From assembly GCF_016908415.1 (NCBI RefSeq), contig NZ_JAFBDW010000007.1, positions 8,004 to 72,003 of the forward strand: DNA of 64,000 bases, in the 5' to 3' direction. The notes under the pieces are model-generated. The model did no database searches, was not told the origin of the DNA, and was given only the letters and a program-made list of their open reading frames with translations. The DNA is from Caldicoprobacter guelmensis. Lineage in GTDB: Bacteria; Bacillota; Clostridia; Caldicoprobacterales; Caldicoprobacteraceae. This document shows, one piece after another, positions 25,454-32,041 of the stretch (position 1 is the stretch's first letter; the number at the start of each line of letters is the position of its first letter). The position numbers and the translations under genes were made by a program.

Positions 25454-26842
25454 ATGAAAGATTATTATCAAATTCTTAATGTGCCTGCTAATGCATCGCA
25501 GGCGCAGATTAAAAAAGCATATTTTTCTCTGGTGAGAAAGTATGACCCAGAGCGCTTTCCTGAGGAATTTATGGAGATTCGAGAGGCCTATGAGGTTTTG
25601 TCGAACGAACAGACGCGCAGCGAATATGACTCTATTATGACCATGGATCCAGTTATTCGTAATGTTTATGAGTATTGCCGTAAGTCTTTTGAAGAGGGGG
25701 ATTATGAAGAAGCTATCAATGGGCTTGAAGAAATAATCAAAAGGGTTCCAAATCTCTCTATCGTACAGGAATTGTTAGGAGAGGCTTACCTTCAAAACGG
25801 CAATACTGTAAAGGCGATAAACGTTTTTGAAGATTTAGTCAGGAAACACCCTGATAATGCATCATTTGTCAGCAGTTTAGCCAATGCATATCTGGAGCGA
25901 GGTTGGCATAAAAAGGCTTTAAATGCCTTTAAAAAGGCCATAGAACTGGATGAGGATAACCTAGCTATTTGGCTGGGGTTGGCAGAGGCGTATTATTTAG
26001 CCAAGGATTACGATAGGCAGCGGCAAGTTTTAATAAGCGCATTGGAAAAGGCGCGAGAAAAAGGATGGGATAGCGTATCTCTGTATTTTAACATAATACA
26101 GAATGACATATTGACTGATAATATGGATGTATTCGACACACACCTGGAAGAGCTGAGCAAGCTTGCTATAGAACGTGAGGATATAAGAGAAGCAATAGGT
26201 TGGGCAATGGCTGAACTCGGCCGTGTTCTTGTGCAAAACGATATGATTGACGTGGCAAGGGCCGTTATCGATAAGACGATATTGATAATTCCCAATGATG
26301 AGGGGTTATTGGAGTATAAACGTAGGTTGGACAGGTTTGGTGAACTGAAAAAGATATTAGAGGCTGCATATGATGACCCTAAGCTCGATAGGGTAGTTGT
26401 TGATTTTATTGCTTTGGAGATAATGCCAGATGATTTTATGGGTGATACTTTCCCACACGAGATGGCGCAGTTTTTTATGGAGTATAGACTTCTCAACAAT
26501 ATTAATTTGCATATGAAATCTATACTTCATTTAAAAGAGGAATACCCGGAACTTTATGCTGTAAAAAAGGATTTCTTTGTAGCGATGGAAAATCCTTATC
26601 AACGTAATAAAATGCTGCGCAGATATCAAAGGGAAGAACGCCGATATATGGGTGTGTTTAACCTGTTTAAAAGTTTGCTGGATGAAGGCCAGGAAGATTT
26701 AGAAGATGATGAGGATTATGTTGAACCATGGTATAGCTCTGATAAGCCTTATGTCAGAGAACAGCCTAAGGTAGGGCGAAATGACCCATGCCCCTGCGGC
26801 AGCGGTAAAAAGTACAAGAAGTGCTGTGGGAAAATAGAGTGA
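25454..26842 (+). CDS. J-domain/TPR/SEC-C protein with altered HPD motif
   Basis: 462 residues in three parts: a J domain (1-60, YYQILNVPANASQAQIKKAY), TPR repeats (about 70-290; ALNAFKKAIELDEDNLAIWL) and a C-terminal SEC-C zinc motif (VGRNDPCPCGSGKKYKKCCG). In place of the HPD tripeptide that stimulates Hsp70 ATPase, the J domain has DPE at 31-33 (KYDPERFPEEF). It ends the grpE-Hsp70 operon, 14 bp after the TPR gene. Whether DPE still triggers the adjacent, divergent Hsp70 is open. Confidence 0.85.
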   Translation: MKDYYQILNVPANASQAQIKKAYFSLVRKYDPERFPEEFMEIREAYEVLSNEQTRSEYDSIMTMDPVIRNVYEYCRKSFEEGDYEEAINGLEEIIKRVPNLSIVQELLGEAYLQNGNTVKAINVFEDLVRKHPDNASFVSSLANAYLERGWHKKALNAFKKAIELDEDNLAIWLGLAEAYYLAKDYDRQRQVLISALEKAREKGWDSVSLYFNIIQNDILTDNMDVFDTHLEELSKLAIEREDIREAIGWAMAELGRVLVQNDMIDVARAVIDKTILIIPNDEGLLEYKRRLDRFGELKKILEAAYDDPKLDRVVVDFIALEIMPDDFMGDTFPHEMAQFFMEYRLLNNINLHMKSILHLKEEYPELYAVKKDFFVAMENPYQRNKMLRRYQREERRYMGVFNLFKSLLDEGQEDLEDDEDYVEPWYSSDKPYVREQPKVGRNDPCPCGSGKKYKKCCGKIE

Positions 26843-26914
26843 GGGTATAGAAAATGAGGAGCTAAATTTTAACTTGAATTTTTGATGGAAACCGAATATA
26901 ATTATAAATGCTGG

Positions 26915-26989
26915 GGGGCTGTAGCTCAGCGGGAGAGCACCACACTCGCATTGTGGGGGTCGAGGGTTCAAATCCCTTCAGCTCCACCA
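26915..26989 (+). tRNA. tRNA-Ala (CGC)
   Basis: 75 nt including an encoded CCA. Acceptor GGGGCTG/CAGCTCC, D stem GCTC/GAGC, anticodon stem CCACA/TGTGG with loop CTCGCAT (anticodon CGC), T stem GAGGG/CCCTT with loop TTCAAAT. All stems close. Its last 13 bases and the next T recur with one change at 31296-31309. Confidence 0.95.
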
Positions 26990-27341
26990 TTCAAATTCAC
27001 AATAAAGTGGATTCTATTTTGTTTTTCGTGAACAATAACTTTTCGGATGTAGGTCTGGATGATACGTTTTTATTCGTCCAGACTCTTATTTTTTATCTAA
27101 GAGGAGAAGCCTACTTTTTTCTTTCTGAGCATGGATGGATAGACGTTGTAAAAGATGTTTTTGATAATCACAATGAGATTACCAGTTTTTTATCATGTAT
27201 AAAACTCGTAAAATGGAGTATTACTGTACTTGCTTTAACATGGTCCGATGCTTTTGGGGAATATCCCTGATATATAAGTTTTTAAGGAAATACGGTTTGT
27301 AAAATGGTGGTCGACACGATGTCCCCTTCAATTATGTAATT
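26990..27341. other. Intergenic stretch after tRNA-Ala without a recognisable gene
   Basis: AT-rich, about 350 bases. Apart from the hairpin at 27053-27096 I see no gene here. A rightward frame crossing it begins inside the tRNA and gives a low-complexity product. The frame of the next gene (27342) stays open from 27303, without a start codon, and reads HDVPFNYVILRKDG, so that gene may once have been longer. Confidence 0.4.
27053..27096 (+). terminator. Probable terminator of tRNA-Ala
   Basis: GTCTGGA (27053-27059) pairs with TCCAGAC (27077-27083), supported by an inner ACG/CGT, and is followed by TCTTATTTTTT. Confidence 0.55.
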
Positions 27342-27725
27342 TTGCGGAAGGACGGGGCTACAAAGTATATAGTGGAGGACAACAACTGCAAATTTTACGT
27401 TCAGCTTAAAGATTTGCAAAAGTATATTGATCAGACGGTGAATGTTAAAGCTGTTATAAGAACGGTTATTGATAGAGGAGACACGATAAAAATCTCGCTT
27501 TGTGATGGAAGTCTGGATATAGGGATTGACGACGATTTGGCAGTATGGGTAGAGCCTGTGGCTAAGGAGCTGCTCATAAAGAAGGGGTTGAGCCTGCCGT
27601 TAATTGCGGCCGAAAAAATCGCTTTGAAAAAAGTTAAGGTGCTCGAGGGTACACAATATTTTTCCACATACCTAGGCTTGAGATACAGGACAATACCGAA
27701 ATCAAAATTGAGTATTAAGAGGTAA
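27342..27725 (+). CDS. Hypothetical protein before the DUF1848 gene
   Basis: 127 residues if started at TTG 27342, but no ribosome-binding site is seen and the same frame is open upstream to 27303, so the true start or a 5' truncation is unclear. Segments include KDGATKYIVEDNNCKFYVQL and VLEGTQYFSTYLGLRYRTIPKSKL. No family is recognised. It ends 7 bp before the DUF1848 gene, so the two are likely co-expressed. Confidence 0.5.
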   Translation: MRKDGATKYIVEDNNCKFYVQLKDLQKYIDQTVNVKAVIRTVIDRGDTIKISLCDGSLDIGIDDDLAVWVEPVAKELLIKKGLSLPLIAAEKIALKKVKVLEGTQYFSTYLGLRYRTIPKSKLSIKR

Positions 27726-27732
27726 ATGACAT

Positions 27733-28668
27733 ATGATCTTGAGTGTGAGTCGCAGGACAGACATCGTTGCTTTCTATCTGGATTGGTTTTTTAATAGGTT
27801 AAAAGAGGGGTACGTTCTTGTGCGCAATCCCATGAACTATCATCAGGTAAGCAAAATATATTTGAATCCTTCAGATATAGACTGTATAGTGTTTTGGACA
27901 AAGGATCCAACAAATATACTGGATCGACTCGATATGCTGGATGATTATTTTTATTATTTTCATGTCACCATAACAGGATATAATAGGAGATTGGAGCCTA
28001 ACGTGCCGTCTAAAGAGAAAATTATACAATCCTTTCAGAAGCTTTCTCAAAAAGTAGGCAATGAAAGGGTAATATGGAGGTATGACCCGATAATACTGTC
28101 GAGTGATATAGATTTGGAATTTCACTGCAAAAGGTTTAGGGATATTGTCTCTTGCTTGAGCGGTTATACCAGACGCTGTACCATAAGTTTTGTGGATATG
28201 TACAAGAAAACCGAGCGCAACACCAGGGGTTTGAACATGCGCGACGTAAGCCATGCTCAAATGGTGGATATAGCCGGTGCTATCGTTGAGATTGCTAATA
28301 AGTACGGGATAGAGGTTCAGACTTGCTGTGAAGAAATCGAGCTCTCTCATTTGAGCATTCACCATGGCAAATGCATCGACGATGACCTCATAAGCCGAAT
28401 AAGTGGCCGCAGGATAAACGCTAAGAAGGATAAAAATCAAAGGGCAGCATGTGGCTGTGTGGAAAGCGTGGACATAGGTGTTTACAACACCTGTAGGCAT
28501 GGATGTTTATATTGCTATGCCAATTACAGCAGCAAAGCGGTCAGTAGCAATGTTAAGATGCATGACCCTGCTTCACCCATGCTTGTGGGGAATTTAGAAC
28601 CCGAAGATGTTGTTATCGAGAGAAAGGTGAAGAGCTTTACTGATGGACAGATAAGCTTTTTTGATTGA
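27733..28668 (+). CDS. DUF1848 protein with C-terminal Fe-S type cysteines
   Basis: 311 residues starting MILSVSRRTDIVAFYLDWF, the conserved opening of DUF1848. VFWTKDP near residue 54 and WRYDPIILS near 115 are also typical. The C-terminus has CGC (C240/C242) and a CX3CX2C triad, CRHGCLYC (C254, C258, C261), spaced as in radical SAM enzymes though located at the wrong end. The family is thought to be an Fe-S or radical SAM-like enzyme of unknown reaction. Confidence 0.85.
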   Translation: MILSVSRRTDIVAFYLDWFFNRLKEGYVLVRNPMNYHQVSKIYLNPSDIDCIVFWTKDPTNILDRLDMLDDYFYYFHVTITGYNRRLEPNVPSKEKIIQSFQKLSQKVGNERVIWRYDPIILSSDIDLEFHCKRFRDIVSCLSGYTRRCTISFVDMYKKTERNTRGLNMRDVSHAQMVDIAGAIVEIANKYGIEVQTCCEEIELSHLSIHHGKCIDDDLISRISGRRINAKKDKNQRAACGCVESVDIGVYNTCRHGCLYCYANYSSKAVSSNVKMHDPASPMLVGNLEPEDVVIERKVKSFTDGQISFFD

Positions 28669-28780
28669 GATTTTGGACGTGTAGGAATAAAACATTGATT
28701 AACAATAGGTTGGATAAAAATTTTAATTTTGTTATGTAGGAGTTTTTGAAATAATGTAGAAAGAAAGGTATAAGGGAAAA

Positions 28781-28962
28781 TTGTCGTCTATCTCAAAAGG
28801 TTTTTGCATTATTGGAAGTCGACGACAAAAGAGAGTGATATTATACTTCGAAGACCGCACTGTGTTTGTATTTTTTAACGGTTTTTGACCCACGTATAGG
28901 GGACGGAAACGTCTTTACTCCAAATATGCCTACGGCGCCGCAGTGTTTTTGACCCACGTATA
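28781..28962. repeat. Repeat-bearing, folded intergenic segment
   Basis: An 18-bp sequence, GTTTTTGACCCACGTATA, occurs exactly at 28881-28898 and 28945-28962, 64 bp apart. Between them lie a GACG-GAAA-CGTC hairpin (28902-28913) and TTTACTCC, whose complement GGAGTAAA follows the second repeat. Upstream, TTGTCGTC (28781-28788) pairs with GACGACAA (28821-28828). No open frame. Together with the terminator at 28981 this could be a small RNA gene or the edge of a mobile element. Confidence 0.45.
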
Positions 28963-28980
28963 AGGAGTAAAAAGAGAAAA

Positions 28981-29006
28981 GTGGCCTAAATTTTAGGCCG
29001 CTTTTT
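28981..29006 (+). terminator. Rho-independent terminator
   Basis: GGCCTAAA (28983-28990) and TTTAGGCC (28992-28999), extended by flanking pairs and followed by GCTTTTTG. A compact stem with a U run, reading rightward, at the end of the repeat-bearing segment. Confidence 0.65.
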
Positions 29007-29525
29007 GCGTGTGCCCGACATAGGCGATAATTGGGCAGTGGAAGTCTCCTATGTGTTCGGCAGCGGGAAATACCGGCTGAACTACAAGTGCATGCATTGT
29101 GAGGTGGAATCTAAAGAAGGTGGAAGACAAGATTTTGTGCTGAGGGAGGCGATGAAAGTTAAAAAGTTAAATTGTATTGGAAGATGTGCAAAGGTTGCAG
29201 ACAACCTCGGAAGCAGGTTATCCCACGGGAAAAGAAATGGAGTCTCGGAAGACGAAGAAAGCGCATAGTGGGTTGACGGTCTCAGAAGAGGAGGCGATGT
29301 GGAATCTTAACGAACCAGTGGATACTGTAGTGTATGTGTTGGAATGTGAAGGGTCTGTAGGTGAAATAAATTATCTGCTTATCATTCGATTGTTGAGCAG
29401 GGGACATCACGGTAACCTGCTGTAATAATTAAGGGATAAAATTTCAAGAGAAAATTTGCAAACATTTTAAAATGAAGTTTTCGAACTTTTCGAAGGTTTC
29501 TACAAAACGAGGAGGTTAATTTAAT
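29007..29525. other. Stretch with doubtful coding remnants before the PRTase gene
   Basis: About 520 bases. Two overlapping rightward frames exist (29005-29268, with DNWAVEVSYVFGSGKYRL and KCMHC; and 29177-29425, with SEEEAMWNLNEPVDTVVYV). Neither has a convincing start or a known family; a frameshifted dead gene is possible. Near 29477-29492 TTCGAACTTTTCGAA is palindromic and lies about 35-50 bp before the PRTase start, so it could be an operator. Confidence 0.3.
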
Positions 29526-30233
29526 ATGCCTTATAAATTTGAAATAAGAAGAAATGATTATCTAAAAAGAGACACCTTTGGATTTTGTCATCAGTTTTAT
29601 TTTGGGTATAAGGTGCCGGGGAATCCGGACTTTTTAAACACGCTAAAAAATACTTTTAATGAAGAGCTTTATAACAATTTACTCATTGCCAGGGATGAAG
29701 TCGTAAAAATATTGATGAAGGATATTCCGATCATTCTGGAGAAGACCGGTTTTTTAGAAAGCCTGATCGTTTGTGTTCCAAGGGCGAAGGCTTTGAGCTA
29801 TTATAGTCCGACGCAGTTGATGTTTTTGGAAGCAGTTAAAATCGCTGCTAATTGTATTCCAGGGGTTGCTGACGGAACTGATTATATTAAGAGGATGGTG
29901 AATACCAAAACGACTCACATTAAAAGGCAAATGAGCATTCCAAATGATGGGCCTGAGCCGTATCCGGGGATAACAAAGGATACGTGCAAAATATATAGAG
30001 ACAAGATAAAAGGCAAAAACATTATACTTATCGATGATATATATACAAAAGATGTCAACGTAGACGAAGATTGTATTCAAGCATTGTTTGACAGTGGTGC
30101 CCAAGAAGTGGTATTTTATGCAGTGGGTCACACAATAAAGAATATATTAAGTATAAATAATGACTTTATTAAAGCAAGGTTAAGAACTGGAGAAGAAGTG
30201 ATATTTTATCCAGTTTGTAGCAAAAACACTTAG
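29526..30233 (+). CDS. Divergent ComF-like phosphoribosyltransferase-fold protein
   Basis: 235 residues. A PRTase core is seen as LIVCVPRAKAL (80-90) and the PRPP-loop region NIILIDDIYTKDVNVDEDC (165-183), followed by LFDSGAQEVVFYAVGHT. The acidic pair D170/D171 that binds ribose is kept, but the usual TTG(A/S)T loop is TKDVNV, so the substrate or activity differs from standard enzymes. The N-terminal zinc finger of ComFC is absent. A strong GAGGAGG site precedes ATG. It forms an operon with the DprA-like gene 11 bp downstream. Confidence 0.75.
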   Translation: MPYKFEIRRNDYLKRDTFGFCHQFYFGYKVPGNPDFLNTLKNTFNEELYNNLLIARDEVVKILMKDIPIILEKTGFLESLIVCVPRAKALSYYSPTQLMFLEAVKIAANCIPGVADGTDYIKRMVNTKTTHIKRQMSIPNDGPEPYPGITKDTCKIYRDKIKGKNIILIDDIYTKDVNVDEDCIQALFDSGAQEVVFYAVGHTIKNILSINNDFIKARLRTGEEVIFYPVCSKNT

Positions 30234-30244
30234 GGGAGGGAAGT

Positions 30245-31174
30245 ATGAGGTACTCAGAGGTTGCATTAAAAGTGCTGGCGGCAAAGGAATGCGGTATTAT
30301 AAAGACAAATGCACAGTTCTGGAAACAATATGCTGATAGGGAGAAGTTTGAGAACGAAGTCGCAAATGACGAGAGAGTTATTGAGATGGCGGAGAGGATT
30401 AGATTTGATTTGGAATTGGCAGACGAGGGAGGAATTGTTTGCTCGTTTGACAAGGATTTTCCATATATTTGCTCAACGGTTAAAAATAAGGGGGAGAAGC
30501 CTTTTTTGTTGTTTTACAAAGGTGATTTATCGCTGCTGCAGAATTTAAACAGTAATGTAGCAGTAATAGGTCTTGTGGATCCGGATGAGGAGATAATAAG
30601 GCGGGAAAAGATGATAGTTGAAAAACTTGTTGAAAATGGTCTTGTAGTAGTGAGTGGTCTAGCTAAGGGATGCGATACGGTTGCACATAAGATCTGTTTG
30701 GAAAAAGGGGGAAAGACGATAGCGGTTCTGCCTTCTCAGGTAAACAAGGTGTTTCCGGCGGAGAATAGAGGGTTGGCGGATGAAATAGTAAAGAAAGGGG
30801 GATTGTTGATTTCGGAGTACTACAAAGATGCTTCATCTAAGTATGAAATGACTAATCGACTGGTTTCACGGGATAGGTTACAGGCCATGTTTTCAAAGGC
30901 TGTTATTTTAATTGCTAGCTATAGAAAAGGGGAAGGGGATAGCGGTTCACGTCATGCGATGGAAGCCGCAGAGAAATACGGAGTAGAGCGCTATGTAATG
31001 TTTAATAAGGATAGGGATGAAGATAATAAAAAATTTGGCTTAAATAAAGATTTACTTTGCGAAAATAAAGCCAAAATTTTAACGCACGGTTCGATTAATG
31101 AAATCAAAATGATAAAGAATTCATCTTGCGGGACCACATCGGCTAGTGGTGAACAACTAAAATTTTTCTCATAA
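30245..31174 (+). CDS. Divergent DprA/Smf-family protein
   Basis: 309 residues. N-terminal helical part (1-65), then the DprA core: FDKDFPYICSTV and PFLLFYKGDLSLLQ (69-99), VAVIG (105), VVVSGLAKGCDTVAH (134-148), GKTIAVLP (156-163), VFPAENRGLADEI and LLISEYY (187-193), SRDRLQAM (208-215) and GDSGSRHAME (231-240). Compared with housekeeping DprA the first strand lacks the GTR motif (IGLVDPD) and the C-terminal winged-helix domain is missing. Pairing with a PRTase and not with core competence genes suggests a nucleotide-handling or defence role. Confidence 0.8.
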   Translation: MRYSEVALKVLAAKECGIIKTNAQFWKQYADREKFENEVANDERVIEMAERIRFDLELADEGGIVCSFDKDFPYICSTVKNKGEKPFLLFYKGDLSLLQNLNSNVAVIGLVDPDEEIIRREKMIVEKLVENGLVVVSGLAKGCDTVAHKICLEKGGKTIAVLPSQVNKVFPAENRGLADEIVKKGGLLISEYYKDASSKYEMTNRLVSRDRLQAMFSKAVILIASYRKGEGDSGSRHAMEAAEKYGVERYVMFNKDRDEDNKKFGLNKDLLCENKAKILTHGSINEIKMIKNSSCGTTSASGEQLKFFS

Positions 31175-31295
31175 ACTTTTTAAATGGCATTTTCACATAT
31201 TTTGGTGCCGTAATGGCTTGCACCAGACTTGTGAGATGAGCCATCGAAGGCAACAGATAGTTTGGTTTGCATTTTAATATTGCGATCTACATCGG

Positions 31296-31309
31296 TTCAG
31301 CTCTACCAT
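31296..31309 (+). repeat. Imperfect copy of the tRNA-Ala 3' end (possible att site)
   Basis: TTCAGCTCTACCAT differs in one base from TTCAGCTCCACCAT at the end of tRNA-Ala (26977-26990). It lies in the same orientation 4.3 kb downstream, between the dprA-like gene and its terminator. A duplicated tRNA 3' end is the usual trace of site-specific integration. No integrase gene is visible between the copies. The match is only 14 bases long. Confidence 0.45.
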
Positions 31310-31313
31310 AAAT

Positions 31314-31351
31314 AAAACCACCTGAGAGTGGCAAGTGGTTTTTATTTTTTT
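31314..31351 (+). terminator. Terminator downstream of the DprA-like gene
   Basis: AAAACCAC (31314-31321) pairs with GTGGTTTT (31335-31342) and is followed by TATTTTTTT. A smaller CCAC/GTGG alternative exists inside. Confidence 0.7.
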
Positions 31352-31416
31352 GTGTCGTGTTGCAGCCGACAGGATTGCATATTTTTGGATTTTTTCTTCT
31401 GTTTCGAGGGAAATTA

Positions 31417-31445
31417 TTGACTCAATTATTTAAGTGCTATATAAT
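31417..31445 (+). promoter_or_regulatory. Promoter of the MarR-ABC operon
   Basis: TTGACT (31417-31422) and TATAAT (31440-31445) are separated by exactly 17 bp. The leader to the GTG start at 31585 is about 130 nt, unusually long, and has no clear structure. Confidence 0.7.
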
Positions 31446-31584
31446 TTAGATATGAAATATTTGGGAAATTTAATGATAACTCTGCTTATTTGCCATGTGA
31501 CCAAAGATGGCCATGATGTTCACTTTGTAGGATATACTCAAGCGTTGAGACAGATGACAATTAAATCTAACGGAGGTGATTTAG

Positions 31585-32001
31585 GTGAACGGTTCTCTTG
31601 AGCTGGAAGTTTATAAGGCTTTGAGGGATGCTCACAATACCATTAAAAGGGAACTGCACAACAAGCTGGCGGATAACGGCATTACTTGGCCCCAGTTTCA
31701 TGCGCTGTACCACATTGGCGACGAAGGTATTCCCAGCCATGAGCTGGCAAAGGAGCTCAACTGTAACGCCAGCAACATGACGGGATTAATTGACCGCATG
31801 GAGCAAAACAACTGGGTTTACCGCGTACACTGCAAGGACGACAGGCGCGTGTGGTTGATTAAGCTTACTGAAGAAGGCAAAAAGCTGAAGGAGGAGCTAA
31901 TTCCCAAGCATCAGAAGAATATAGAAGAGAGGATGAAGGTGTTGAGCGAAGAAGAGCTAAAGACGCTCAAGAGTTTGCTGAATAAGCTTATGAAAGGATA
32001 G
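31585..32001 (+). CDS. MarR-family repressor
   Basis: 138 residues from a GTG start preceded by CGGAGGTGATTT. The winged helix-turn-helix is seen as LADNGITWPQFHALYHIGDEG, SHELAKELNCNASNMTGLIDRMEQNNWV and the wing DDRRVWLIKLTEEGK. It lies 40 bp before an ABC exporter gene and probably represses it until a drug-like ligand binds. Confidence 0.87.
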   Translation: MNGSLELEVYKALRDAHNTIKRELHNKLADNGITWPQFHALYHIGDEGIPSHELAKELNCNASNMTGLIDRMEQNNWVYRVHCKDDRRVWLIKLTEEGKKLKEELIPKHQKNIEERMKVLSEEELKTLKSLLNKLMKG

Positions 32002-32041
32002 GAGTTAGTAGTTATTAAAAAGGGAGTCGAGGGGGATTTTT

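Noticed and set aside
26908..27270. Rightward 120-codon frame starting in front of tRNA-Ala
   Set aside because: Its first third is the tRNA itself and the remainder has no family or ribosome-binding site; it also crosses the hairpin at 27053.
28881..28962. Two 18-bp repeats as a minimal CRISPR array
   Set aside because: Only two units, 46-bp spacer containing hairpins, no cas genes in the window.
29005..29425. Two overlapping rightward frames before the PRTase gene
   Set aside because: One begins at a TTG inside the terminator, the other in mid-frame; neither has a site or known relatives. Listed only as possible remnants.
31180..31272. 30-codon minus-strand frame (MQTKLSVAFDGSSHKSG...) after the DprA-like gene
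   Set aside because: Looks protein-like but has no ribosome-binding site or relatives and is antisense to the operon's 3' region; not strong enough to call.
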